Assembly: GCA_046541515.1 (NCBI GenBank)
Contig: JBKHDD010000097.1
Coordinates: 1 to 18,167 of the forward strand
Source of the DNA: CAYFVR01 sp046541515
GTDB taxonomy: Bacteria; Desulfobacterota; Desulfobacteria; Desulfobacterales; Desulfococcaceae
Reading direction: 5' to 3'
DNA: 18,167 nt
Shown here: piece after piece, positions 1 to 9,137 of the stretch
How positions within the stretch are numbered: the stretch's first letter is position 1
Layout of the letters: each line of letters starts with the position of its first letter
The notes under the pieces: generated by a model
Seen by the model: the letters and a program-made list of their open reading frames with translations, nothing else
Databases searched by the model: none
Told to the model about the DNA's origin: nothing
Program-made: the position numbers and the translations under genes

Positions 1-1980
1 GTGGGCGGGGTCCAGGCGTGGTCCGGATCGCTATATCGGGCGGACGTCACCGTGACCGGCGGCGCGCCAACCATGGCCGCGGCCCACATCGGCCGGTCGG
101 TTCCGCCCTACGTGAATGCCGTGGCCTTTCCGCCGGAGGACAACGCCCGTCTCTGGGTCGGGTGCGACGCCGGGGCGTTCTTCTCCGAAAAGCCGGGATC
201 GACGGACGCCGAAATTTTCCAACCCCGGAACGCCGGACTGGCCGCGTTGGTGGTCCACCGGCTGGCCCAGCACCCCGGCCAGGAAAGCCTGCTGCTGGGC
301 GGCACGGCCGGGAACGGTTGCCTGCGCTACGCCGGCCAGCCGGCCTGGTCCACCGCCTACAAGGCCGACGACCAGTACGCCCACGCCAGCGGGGTCCATC
401 TGGGCGACGCCCGTTACCCCGCCGTCAACTGGGCCGATCCCTACCGGATTTTGATCGCCGCGGCCCCCTCCTCTTCCACGCTGACCGGAACGGCCCCGCC
501 GGGACGGGCCAAGGCGCTGATTCTCGCGGCCACCAACGGCGGCGCGGTTCCCGATCCGCCGGGTCATCAGGAAGTGGTGCTCACCCTGGACGCGGGCGAT
601 TCGGTCCAGCCGTATTCCCCGCTGGTCGCCAATACCGTGGCGACGCCCGTCGCGGCCGAGGCGGAGCGGGTGGCCTTTGGGAGTCGCCAGCTCTGGATCA
701 GCGACAATTTCGGCGCGGCCGGGAGCTGGAACAAAATCGGGCCGCTGCTTTCCGGCCACATCCGGTGCATCACCTTCGCCGGTCACGCCCGGATTTTCGT
801 GGGTTGCGTGGGCGGCGAAATTTACCGGTACGGCGACGGCCCCGGCGGCTGGAACGCGGATCGGCTGGACACCCAACCGGGCCTTCCCACCGGCGGCGAC
901 CGGATCGACCATCCGGTGACCGACATCGCCGTGGACCCGGCCAGTCCGGATCGAATCTACGTCACCTTCGGCGGCGCGGGCGTCTTTGATCGGGTCTGGC
1001 ACTACGACGGCGCGGCGTGGAGTTCCCGGATGGGGCCGGCCGCTCCGTCGCCGGATCGGCTGCCCCAGACGCGAGCCAACACCGTCGCGGCGGACCCCCA
1101 TTCCCCCGGCGATGTCTATGTCGGAACCGACTTGGGCGTCTGGCATTCGGCCGATGGCGGAGCGACGTGGCACGCGATCCATGACGGATTGCCGGAAATC
1201 CCGGTTTCCCACCTGCTCTTCCACGATCAACGAGTGCTACGGGCCTCCACCGAAGGACGCGGCGTGTTCGAGTGGATTCCCGACGCCGCGGACACGCCGG
1301 AGGTTCGGCTGCTGGTCCGGGACCATCAGCTCGACACGGTTCTGCGGGACGACCACGCCCTGCCCGCCGACGATCCCACCGACGACAACGCCGACCCGGG
1401 GAATCGCCGGCAGGTGACGGCCAACACCAGCCCGGACATCCGGATCGACGCGCCGGACAACAGCCTTCGGTACCTTCTGCCGGACGATGCGGACATCGAC
1501 TTCGCCGCCCTGGCCGGGACCATCGGCGACGAGGCGGCTTCGGTGGCCGTTCCCGGCGATCCGGATCTCATGGAGATCGTCTCCCGGGTCTACATTCGCG
1601 TGCAGAACACGGGAACGACTTGGGCCAACGGCGTCCGGGTGACTCTCCTGGCGGCCCGTGACGACGGCGGGGTTCCCGATCTGCCCAACGATTTTCAGCT
1701 CGAAGTGGCGCGGGGCGCGGTCGTGGAAGGCGACGGCTGGGTCACGGTGGGTCGCCACTCGCTGGACGACCTCCGGCCGGGCGTTCCGGCGGTGGTCCGG
1801 TTCGATCTCTCGACACGACTTCTGCAATCCCTGGGAGACATCGCGGCCGGGGCGAATTTCCGGCTGCTGTGTCTGGTTCACCATCCCGACGATCCCTTCA
1901 CCGGTACCAACCGGAACCCTGAAACGCTGGCCTTGGACGAAGCCAAGGCGGCCGGGAAGCGGATCACCACCGCCACTTTG
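1..1980 (+). repeat. Module copy A (partial propeller + CARDB-like domain)
   Basis: First copy of a roughly 990-residue protein-level duplication within the giant gene. W7-S8-G9 aligns with W1001-S1002-G1003 of copy B, W52-V-G-C-D with W1047-V-G-C-D, and the propeller exit (LRAST.G.GV.E) near 412-424 with that near 1400-1412. The offset stays between about 987 and 995 residues. The N-terminal third of this copy is cut off by the window edge. The copies are diverged in sequence, so the duplication is old. Confidence 0.8.
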
Positions 1981-4900
1981 GTCGCGGGTCCGGTGCCCGT
2001 TGGCCCCGTGCGCACCAATTCCTGGAAACCCATCGGCCCGGCGGGGATGCGGAAAGGGCAGACCTATACCCGGCCGCTCATGAGCGGACGCGCGCCCGAC
2101 GTGGCCATCGCGCCCGACGGAAGACGGGTCTATCTGGCGACTGCCAACGCCGGGGTCTGGCGAACCGACGACCGGGGGGAATCCTGGGTTCCGCTCATGC
2201 GGGGCTTTGATCTCAATCCGGTCGGAATCGCCCCGGGCCACGCCGCCAGCGACGGCGTGAACACGCTGGCCATGGGCGCCGTGGCCATCGACGAGGGAAA
2301 CCCGGATCGAGTTTACGTGGGAACCGGGGAAGCCTTTCACGGGTACATGGGAGTCGGACCGCTGGTCTCCGACGATGGGGGAAACAGTTGGCGACAGGAG
2401 GCGGTGATCGGCGGCAACCTCATGGGCCACGGATTTTATGCCTTGGCCGTGGACCCGGGCGATCCCGAGCGGGTGGTCGCGGCGACCACCAACGGGCTTT
2501 ACCGGCGAGAGCCGGTCGCGGCGGGCGCGTCTCTGTATCATTGGGTGCGGAAAACCTCCGGGCTGGGGGTCGGAAACCGCTTTACCAGCGTGGCGGCCGT
2601 CCGGTCCGGAGGCCAGACCCATTTCTTCGCCGCCCGGTTTGGCGGTTTGGTGTTCGATTCCACGGATGGGGATACCTGGACCGCCATTCCCGGCTATCCC
2701 ACAGTGGCCGGTGTGGATCGGGTATTGTTGGCGCTTCAGCCCGGGAATCCCAATGTGATTTATGGGTATAACGAACGCGGAGACCTCTGGCGGAACACCC
2801 GGGCCAACGCCGCGACCGCCTGGACGGCGGGCGGTTGGCAACAATTGTCTGGATTGCCTCCCGCCGGCGGCGCGCCTGCGGGCACGCCGGAGCTGCCCAC
2901 GGGTCAGCTCTGGTACGATATGGCGCTGGCCGTCTCGCCCGGGGACGCCAATGTCGTCTTCATCGGCAGTTCCACCACAAATCCGAATCCGGACCGAGTG
3001 TGGTCCGGCGCCATTTTCCGCCTGGACATCGACGACGCAACGGTTTCCAACAACGTCACGAACACCACCTACATCGGGAATTCCATCCATCCCGACATCC
3101 ACCGGATTCGCTTCCGCCCGGGTTCCGAGCGGGAAATGTGGGTCGGCTGCGATGGCGGCATTTTCTACGCGGCGGACGCCTTCGCGGACGGCGATCACGT
3201 CTTCGTCCATCGCAACGCCGGCGTCCAGTCGCTGGAAACCCAATATTTGGGCGTTCATCCCCGGAGCGAGGCGGTACTTTTCGCCGGAACCCAGGACAAC
3301 GGCGGCATTCGCTACACCGGGGAACCCGCGTGGCTGCACGTCACCCCCGGCGACGGCGGCTATGCCGTGGTGGACTGGAACACCCCGCACAATTACCGGA
3401 TTACCTATGCCCGGCGCGTCATGCGGGGTTCGGCGACCGGCGGCGTCTTCCAGACGGGGACCGATCCCGTTTCAGTGGTGCCGGGCCACCCATCCCCAGG
3501 GGACATGCAGTTGTTTTACGCGCCGCTGGAGGTGGCCCCCACCGGGAATTCCCAGTTCATCGTCTTCGGTTCCCGGGCCATGTGGTGGAGTCCCGATTTC
3601 GGCGCGAACTGGAATTCCACCCCACTGATCGCCCCGCTCGTGGCGGCCAACGTCGCCGGTTCCATAATTCGCGCGGTTCGGGTGGTTTCCACCACCATGG
3701 TCTATGTCGGGACCATGGACGGCCAGGTTTGGCGATACACCAACCCCGGCGCGGGCTGGGGCTCGGTCGCCCTGCACACCAACAACGTCGCGGGGCCGCC
3801 GGGCCACCCCCAGATGGGGAACCCGTTCACCAACGTTTCCCAGACCTTTCCCATCCTAGCCATTTTCGTGGACCCGGCGGACGCCACCAACAATTCGATC
3901 TACGTGACCATCGGCGGGCGGGTGAACGGCGGCCGGGTGTGGCATTTCAACGGCGGAACCAACAACTGGTCCAACCGGGACGGCGCGGGAGACACGGCCC
4001 TGCCCAACGCCATCCCCTCGGCGATCACCGTCGATCCGGCCAACAACGCCCACGTTTACGTCGGTACGGACATCGGCGTCTGGCGCGCCACCAACGGCGG
4101 CGCGGCCAATCCCACCTGGCGGCCCTTTTCCAACCGGCTGCCGGACACCACCGTCCGCGATCTGGAATGGCACGCGGGCTTGGGAATCCGCCTGCTTCGG
4201 GCCTCCACCTACGGCTCCGGCGTGTGGGAATATCTGGTTGCCGACCCCGGCGGGGCCGTGACCGACGTTCCGGCCGTGGAACTGTATCTGCGCAACAGCC
4301 AACTGGACGGCGGACGGGAGGGCGTGACGACCCAGTACGGCGCCAATTGGCGCGACCCTACCGATCCAACCACTCCCAACCCGGCGGCCACGACCTTCGG
4401 CACCTCGCCGGACATCAAAATCAATCCGCCCGACGACGACGGTGAATACGCCTTCGACGATCTCCACACGCCCACTTTCGTGGAGTTCATGGACGATCTG
4501 CCGGACCCGGACGCGGCCTCCACCGCAAAGGTCCACCGGCAGCCGCTGGTCAACCGGGTGTACGTCATGGTCCACAACCGGGGCGAGGTTCCGGCGGAGG
4601 ACGCGGAGGTCATCCTGCTGATCGGCGCCCGGACCGCGGCCAACGATCCCGCCGACCTCCCGGCCGATTTCCGGCCGCTGCTGCTGAGCGGGGGAAATTT
4701 GGACACCGACGACTGGAAGCTCGTCGGACGAAAACGGATTTCCGGAATCCGGGCCGGCTTGCCGAGGGTGGTCCGCTTCGACCTGAGTTCGGATCATTTG
4801 CCCGCCGCGGGCGACCTTCCCGCCGAGGAAAACCGGGGCCTCTTGGTGCTGGTCCACCAGCCGCGATGGGACCCGTTCCGAGGGACGGAGGTGGACGTTC

Positions 4901-7476
4901 CGGATCTGTGCAACAACCATCGGCAGGCGGCGTACCGGTCCATCACGGTGCGGCGGCACACCGGGCGCTTGCCGAGAGGTGGGGAGGCGCTGCCGGGCCA
5001 CATGCCGGTGCTTCTGCCCCTGACCGTGGCCATGCTGGCGGCGGATCGGCTGCGACGCCTGCATGATCGGCTGGCGCTGAAACGCAGCGAGGCCGGCGCC
5101 GGAGCCACGATCCGGGACACCGACCGGCGAGTGGCGGCCATGGCGGAACGGGCCATCGAAATGTTCCAGGGCGGCGACGCCGTTCCCGCGCCGGAATCCC
5201 TCGATCTCGCGGCGGATTTCTCCAAATTCGCTCTGATGGGCTGCGCGGCCTGGGATTTGCTGGACATGGCCGACATCCTGGAGCCCGAAAGCGGCTGGAT
5301 CGGCAACCTTCTCCGCCGGGGGACGCCGGACCCGAATTACAGCCAAGTGGTCGTGGGATCGGCACAATTTGCCATCCGCGCCGCCGAAATCGCCCTGTCC
5401 CGGGCCGCCGACGCGGACAAGCCGAAAATCCAGGCGTTCGCCATGGGCATGATGAGCGCCCTGGCCACCCAGTTGACCTGCCATCCCATCCTGCGGGGAA
5501 TGCAGGCGACCCGCAACGCCATCGACTGGGACCACAACCGGGTGGGGCTTTACGACTACGCCGTCGGCCTCTGGATTTCCCGGGAGCTGATGGCCGACAT
5601 TCCGGCCACCGCCTCCTGGAACGACTGGTGGCCGGGGCGCGGCGAGGTGCCCGACGCGCTGTTCGAAGGACTGGCGGAAGCGTTCGCCGAGGTCTTTTCT
5701 CCGGCCGAAGCCCTGGGAAAAACGTTCGCCGACTGGCGTTCCGACGACATGTCCCTGGAAACGCCGACCGGGGACGAAATCGCCGACGGATACCGGCTCT
5801 ACCGGAACAGCTTGGGGCAAGGCGAAGGCATCTGGTTCCTGCTGCTGCTCCCGCTGTTGATCATGCCGGGGCTGGCCTTGCTGATCGCCCGCTTCATGCC
5901 CAACGCCCGCCATCTACTGGGAGAGACGGAATCCGAGCCGGACGAGCGCTCCTGGTACGAAGTGCTGACCACCGGGATGGCGCTGGGAAGCCTGACGCCG
6001 TTCGTCTACAATTTCGTGCTCTGGGGATTTCTGCCCCGAAATCTCGCCTATTCGATCCAGTCGCTGCTGTTCGGGCTCACGCGGATCGGCTTCGGGACCG
6101 CCGCCTTGGCGACCACCGACGCGGAGCCGGAGGTGCGCTGGGGCGCGCTGTTCGCGATCCCGGCGAGCACGGACCTGTACGCCATCGTCCGGGCGATTGC
6201 CGGCGGCGCCCAGGGGCGGCCCGGGGACGCGCGGCTGTGGCTGCTCCAGGCGTTTCCGCTGTTCACGGGGCTGGCCAATCTGGTCTTCACGGCCATCACG
6301 TTTAAAGCCTACCGGGCCAAGGACTGGGTGTTCTGGATTCTGTGGCCGGTGTATCTGCTCGCCCTGGTTCTGGGCGCGGGCATTCCGGCGGCCATCGTCA
6401 TCGCCCGAAAGGGCGGCCTGCTCCATCTCTTCCGCAACCGGATCGACCCGGATCGGCCCGATTTGGTCGGCGTCGATCCCCGGACGCTGTATCGGCTGCC
6501 GGAAGCCCGTGCGCATCTCTTCGACGACGGCCTGGGCTGGACCGAGGACGGCGCCGATCCGGAACATTCCCGGTATCCGGCCGGGCGGCGGGCGCTGGTC
6601 AAGGTCTGGTCCGATCACGACGACATGGAAATCCGCCATGACCGGGACCTCGCGACGTTTCGGCGGGGCGGGACGGAGACGCCGGTGCTGCTGGACGGCC
6701 CGCTGACGGCCGAGGAGATCGCCGCGGCCCTGGCGGCGGTGGACGGGGTGAACGCCGAGGTATTTTCCGGCGAAGACCCGGTCTACGATCTCCCCGCGCC
6801 GTCCACCCTCTCCGACCCCGGAGACGCCGCCGGCACCTGGGCGGAGCATGATGAATTATCCGACGATTTCGTGGCGCTGAGCGACGATCCGGAAAGCCCG
6901 TATCTGCTGCGCCACACGCCCCGCTCCGTCCTGACCACGGCGTTGGGGCGAACGGGAACCGGCGGGACCTTCGACGCGGCGTTCCGCCTGCTGCCGGAAA
7001 GCGGATCGGGGGCCTTCGACGGGACCGGCGTGGATTTGGCCGCCGAACTGGCGGCGATGCTCTGCATGGGCGCGACGCCCAGCGTCAACGGCGCGGACAT
7101 CAACGTGGCCGGCGTGGCGGGCGATTCCAAGCTGGGCCAGGTCCACCAGATTTTCCGCCAGTGGAACCTGGACGAACGTCGGGTCTCCGAATGGAAAACG
7201 CTCTTCGCCGGGGGCGGCGCGGCCGACGATCTCCCGACCCGACCCACCCCGGGCGGCTACGCGCCGGCGCCCGACGGCGGCGACGTGGCGACGGAGATGG
7301 GCTGGGTTCCGGCCTTCCGGGCCTGGGCCGCCGCCGCCGGGGACCGCCACGCGGACAGCGAAGGAGAGAAACGCCACCCGCGCACCCCCTTCATCCAGGG
7401 CGAAAACACGCCGCCCCGCCGTCCCAAAAACCGGGAGTTGACCACCGCGCTCCGCTTTCTGCTGGACCTGCCCTGA
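1..7476 (+). CDS. Giant propeller/CARDB multi-pass membrane protein, 5' end outside window
   Basis: Function unknown. The frame is open from base 1 for 2491 residues. It starts inside a beta-propeller whose equivalent in the second copy begins about 320 residues earlier, so the true start is upstream and the GTG at base 1 is probably internal. Domains in order: half a propeller (to about 425) with an Asp-box at S383-W390; CARDB-like beta domain (about 430-660); full propeller (about 675-1412) with Asp-boxes ending at W729, W797 and W893; second CARDB-like domain (about 1420-1650); helical region (about 1660-1930) resembling zinc-dependent phospholipase C folds; hydrophobic segments near 1943-1965, 1992-2012, 2049-2067, 2080-2101 and 2110-2136; soluble acidic tail to 2491. 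Asp-box propellers and CARDB domains are typically extracellular binding modules, so the N-terminal part is probably exported, but the signal peptide is out of view. Architecture is read from motifs; ligand and role are not known. Confidence 0.85.
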   Translation: MGGVQAWSGSLYRADVTVTGGAPTMAAAHIGRSVPPYVNAVAFPPEDNARLWVGCDAGAFFSEKPGSTDAEIFQPRNAGLAALVVHRLAQHPGQESLLLGGTAGNGCLRYAGQPAWSTAYKADDQYAHASGVHLGDARYPAVNWADPYRILIAAAPSSSTLTGTAPPGRAKALILAATNGGAVPDPPGHQEVVLTLDAGDSVQPYSPLVANTVATPVAAEAERVAFGSRQLWISDNFGAAGSWNKIGPLLSGHIRCITFAGHARIFVGCVGGEIYRYGDGPGGWNADRLDTQPGLPTGGDRIDHPVTDIAVDPASPDRIYVTFGGAGVFDRVWHYDGAAWSSRMGPAAPSPDRLPQTRANTVAADPHSPGDVYVGTDLGVWHSADGGATWHAIHDGLPEIPVSHLLFHDQRVLRASTEGRGVFEWIPDAADTPEVRLLVRDHQLDTVLRDDHALPADDPTDDNADPGNRRQVTANTSPDIRIDAPDNSLRYLLPDDADIDFAALAGTIGDEAASVAVPGDPDLMEIVSRVYIRVQNTGTTWANGVRVTLLAARDDGGVPDLPNDFQLEVARGAVVEGDGWVTVGRHSLDDLRPGVPAVVRFDLSTRLLQSLGDIAAGANFRLLCLVHHPDDPFTGTNRNPETLALDEAKAAGKRITTATLVAGPVPVGPVRTNSWKPIGPAGMRKGQTYTRPLMSGRAPDVAIAPDGRRVYLATANAGVWRTDDRGESWVPLMRGFDLNPVGIAPGHAASDGVNTLAMGAVAIDEGNPDRVYVGTGEAFHGYMGVGPLVSDDGGNSWRQEAVIGGNLMGHGFYALAVDPGDPERVVAATTNGLYRREPVAAGASLYHWVRKTSGLGVGNRFTSVAAVRSGGQTHFFAARFGGLVFDSTDGDTWTAIPGYPTVAGVDRVLLALQPGNPNVIYGYNERGDLWRNTRANAATAWTAGGWQQLSGLPPAGGAPAGTPELPTGQLWYDMALAVSPGDANVVFIGSSTTNPNPDRVWSGAIFRLDIDDATVSNNVTNTTYIGNSIHPDIHRIRFRPGSEREMWVGCDGGIFYAADAFADGDHVFVHRNAGVQSLETQYLGVHPRSEAVLFAGTQDNGGIRYTGEPAWLHVTPGDGGYAVVDWNTPHNYRITYARRVMRGSATGGVFQTGTDPVSVVPGHPSPGDMQLFYAPLEVAPTGNSQFIVFGSRAMWWSPDFGANWNSTPLIAPLVAANVAGSIIRAVRVVSTTMVYVGTMDGQVWRYTNPGAGWGSVALHTNNVAGPPGHPQMGNPFTNVSQTFPILAIFVDPADATNNSIYVTIGGRVNGGRVWHFNGGTNNWSNRDGAGDTALPNAIPSAITVDPANNAHVYVGTDIGVWRATNGGAANPTWRPFSNRLPDTTVRDLEWHAGLGIRLLRASTYGSGVWEYLVADPGGAVTDVPAVELYLRNSQLDGGREGVTTQYGANWRDPTDPTTPNPAATTFGTSPDIKINPPDDDGEYAFDDLHTPTFVEFMDDLPDPDAASTAKVHRQPLVNRVYVMVHNRGEVPAEDAEVILLIGARTAANDPADLPADFRPLLLSGGNLDTDDWKLVGRKRISGIRAGLPRVVRFDLSSDHLPAAGDLPAEENRGLLVLVHQPRWDPFRGTEVDVPDLCNNHRQAAYRSITVRRHTGRLPRGGEALPGHMPVLLPLTVAMLAADRLRRLHDRLALKRSEAGAGATIRDTDRRVAAMAERAIEMFQGGDAVPAPESLDLAADFSKFALMGCAAWDLLDMADILEPESGWIGNLLRRGTPDPNYSQVVVGSAQFAIRAAEIALSRAADADKPKIQAFAMGMMSALATQLTCHPILRGMQATRNAIDWDHNRVGLYDYAVGLWISRELMADIPATASWNDWWPGRGEVPDALFEGLAEAFAEVFSPAEALGKTFADWRSDDMSLETPTGDEIADGYRLYRNSLGQGEGIWFLLLLPLLIMPGLALLIARFMPNARHLLGETESEPDERSWYEVLTTGMALGSLTPFVYNFVLWGFLPRNLAYSIQSLLFGLTRIGFGTAALATTDAEPEVRWGALFAIPASTDLYAIVRAIAGGAQGRPGDARLWLLQAFPLFTGLANLVFTAITFKAYRAKDWVFWILWPVYLLALVLGAGIPAAIVIARKGGLLHLFRNRIDPDRPDLVGVDPRTLYRLPEARAHLFDDGLGWTEDGADPEHSRYPAGRRALVKVWSDHDDMEIRHDRDLATFRRGGTETPVLLDGPLTAEEIAAALAAVDGVNAEVFSGEDPVYDLPAPSTLSDPGDAAGTWAEHDELSDDFVALSDDPESPYLLRHTPRSVLTTALGRTGTGGTFDAAFRLLPESGSGAFDGTGVDLAAELAAMLCMGATPSVNGADINVAGVAGDSKLGQVHQIFRQWNLDERRVSEWKTLFAGGGAADDLPTRPTPGGYAPAPDGGDVATEMGWVPAFRAWAAAAGDRHADSEGEKRHPRTPFIQGENTPPRRPKNRELTTALRFLLDLP
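2023..4950 (+). repeat. Module copy B (complete propeller + CARDB-like domain)
   Basis: Second, complete copy of the duplicated module. It opens at W675 with an Asp-box-bearing propeller start and closes with a CARDB-like domain: a V-H-N-R-G turn near 1523, equivalent to V-Q-N-T-G in copy A, and a terminal C-N-N-H near 1636. Since copy A matches only its last two thirds within the window, the gene must extend upstream by at least about 320 residues. Confidence 0.75.
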
Positions 7477-7550
7477 TCCGATTTCGCCGCCCCGCGCTCC
7501 GCTCGAACTCCGCCGGAGATCCCGCCCGCACCTTCCGCGCCCTGGCCGCC

Positions 7551-8732
7551 ATGGACCTTTTCGCCCGGACCGGCTACCAGATGGGCAAGTCGCCGGTGCT
7601 GCCGATGTTCGCCGTGGCCGTGGGGGCCGGGGAGGCCGAGTTGGGTTTGGCCGCCTCCGCTTCGGTGATGACCGGGATGGTTCTCAAACCCTGGATCGGC
7701 GCGGCGTCGGACCGCTACGGACGGCGACCGTTGCTGATTTTGGGCAGCCTGCTGTTCGCGTTCGTTCCCGTCGCCTATCTCCTCGTCCAGAACGTGTGGC
7801 AGTTGGTGGGGCTGCGGGTGGTCCATGGATTGTCCACCGCGCTGTACGGCCCGGTGATGGCGGCGCTGATTGCCGATTTGTATCGGGATCGGGGGCAGGG
7901 GTGTCGGCGCTACGGGCTGTACGACACGTTTCGCTCGGTGGGTTACGTTACGGGGCCATTTTTGGGCGGGCTGGCGTTGTCTTGGTTTTCCGATCCGAGG
8001 CGGATTTATTTGGTGGTGGGGGGTTTTGGGTTGGCGGCGTTGGCGCCGGCGTTTTTTGTGGGGCGTGGTGGGGTTGCCTCAAGGACCGCCACGGACGGAG
8101 ACGGACGGGCACGTGAGACCCTCTCTAAAGCGGTGAAACATTTTGTTGGGGCGGTGGCGGGGGATTCGGGGTTGCGGCGGGTGATCGGGCTGGAGTTGAC
8201 GGGGAATCTGCTGACCCGGTGGGCCAAGGTGTTCTGGGTGGTTCATGTGGCCGATCGCTTCGGCGAGGTTTTCATCGGCACGGTGATTTCGCTGATCTTC
8301 GGCGCGTCCATCGCCTGCAAATCCCTGGCTGGCTGGCTGGGCGGCCGTTTTGGACCGGTCCCGGTGCTGACGGCGGGCGCGGCGCTGACGGCGATCGGGA
8401 TGTCCGGCCTTTTTCTGACGAACCACCCGGCGGGCGCGGTGGCCTTTGCGTTGCTGGCGGGAATCGGAGACGGGCTGATCATGCCCGGGGTGTTGGCGCT
8501 GGTGGCCTACGGCGCGGCCGAGGGACACAGGGGCGCGGCGCTGGGTGTGCTGGGTTCCTGCCGGAATGTGGGGAAGGCCATGGGGCCATTGCTGGGGGGG
8601 TTGCTGGTGGCGGCGGTGGGGACGGCGCCGACGGTGCTGTGCGGGGCGGGGGCGCTGGTTTTTTTGGCGATTCGGTTGTGGGGCGGGGCGGTGGAATGGG
8701 AAGGGGGTTTGCGTTCACGCGAGCGAGCGTGA
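7551..8732 (+). CDS. Major facilitator superfamily transporter
   Basis: Predicted 393-residue inner-membrane secondary transporter of the MFS, near the usual 400 residues for a 12-helix carrier. The loop between helices 2 and 3 carries the MFS signature D54-R-Y-G-R-R-P, and hydrophobic segments follow to the C-terminus with a polar central loop near residues 175-205. The layout resembles drug/sugar efflux MFS proteins, but the substrate cannot be read. The ATG at 7551 is chosen because no ATG, GTG or TTG occurs in frame in the preceding 75 bases; however it has no Shine-Dalgarno sequence and sits at the very beginning of helix 1, so a rare start slightly upstream (in-frame CTG at 7542 or 7473) is possible. 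It lies 74 bases after the giant gene and may be co-transcribed. From about 7870 the coding strand becomes unusually rich in G runs. Confidence 0.85.
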   Translation: MDLFARTGYQMGKSPVLPMFAVAVGAGEAELGLAASASVMTGMVLKPWIGAASDRYGRRPLLILGSLLFAFVPVAYLLVQNVWQLVGLRVVHGLSTALYGPVMAALIADLYRDRGQGCRRYGLYDTFRSVGYVTGPFLGGLALSWFSDPRRIYLVVGGFGLAALAPAFFVGRGGVASRTATDGDGRARETLSKAVKHFVGAVAGDSGLRRVIGLELTGNLLTRWAKVFWVVHVADRFGEVFIGTVISLIFGASIACKSLAGWLGGRFGPVPVLTAGAALTAIGMSGLFLTNHPAGAVAFALLAGIGDGLIMPGVLALVAYGAAEGHRGAALGVLGSCRNVGKAMGPLLGGLLVAAVGTAPTVLCGAGALVFLAIRLWGGAVEWEGGLRSRERA

Positions 8733-8733
8733 A
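8714..8733. terminator. Hairpin over the transporter stop codon, possible convergent terminator
   Basis: A perfect 7-bp inverted repeat (ttcacgc / gcgtgaa) around the six-base loop gagcga overlaps the TGA of the transporter. It lies between two convergent transcription units, as expected for a shared terminator. No T tract follows on either strand, so intrinsic termination is not secure. Confidence 0.3.
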
Positions 8734-8787
8734 GGCGGGGGATTTCCCGTTCCGCTCGTGGCTTGACGCGAATGGACAGTGACCCGA

Positions 8788-8877
8788 TCAATCGAACGCT
8801 TTCAATTTTTCCAGCATTTTTTCTCCCGAGATGCCTTCTTCTCGGTCCGCTTCTTCCAGCGCTTCTTCAAGCTTCAT
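8788..8877 (-). pseudogene. 29-residue charged peptide, likely antitoxin-like remnant
   Basis: A short frame from ATG 8877 to TGA 8788 encodes a very acidic helical peptide (MKLEEALEEADREEG then ISGEKMLEKLKAFD). The pattern resembles the C-terminal end of small antitoxin-type proteins. It overlaps the 3' end of the preceding 79-codon frame by 11 bases in a different frame, and an in-frame TGA lies 33 bases upstream of its ATG, so it could be a translationally coupled small gene or the tail of a gene broken by frameshift. No Shine-Dalgarno is evident. Resemblance is by eye only. Confidence 0.35.
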
Positions 8878-9106
8878 TTGCAAGGCTTTGCTCGTCGAAG
8901 CTGAGGTTCAACGAACCGCCGTGGGACTCCCAGTTTACCTTTTTCCGACCGTTGTGCCGGCAATCGATCGCAACGCAGTCCGGAAACGCCTTCTGGATGT
9001 TGACGATCTCGAATCCGAGTTCCCCCGAGTACATGCTGAACAGGTGGCGGACAAATTCCTCTTTGCCGATCTCGGGCTTGGCGTAGGTGATTCGCTTTTT
9101 GGACAT
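8867..9106 (-). pseudogene. 79-residue hypothetical, probably truncated
   Basis: A frame from ATG 9106 encodes 79 residues. The part GELGFEIVNIQKAFPDC followed by NGRKKVN resembles the start of a nuclease-fold-like hypothetical family whose members continue with an aromatic/histidine-rich core and a cysteine-tryptophan motif (recalled, not checked). Here the reading turns into unrelated residues after about position 58 and stops at 79, so a deletion or frameshift is suspected. No Shine-Dalgarno precedes the ATG. It lies 45 bases downstream of the antitoxin gene on the same strand, behind a perfect palindrome. It may still be expressed as a small protein; family assignment is uncertain. Confidence 0.4.
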
Positions 9107-9137
9107 TGTTGGGCATGTTTCTTTGATGAGGCCGTTT

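Noticed and set aside
3856..5913. Long antisense open frame (685 residues) opposite the giant gene; similar ones at 1237-3390 and 31-1230.
   Set aside because: They mirror the high-GC third-codon-position pattern of the plus-strand gene, have biased Arg/Gly/Pro-rich composition and no recognisable domain.
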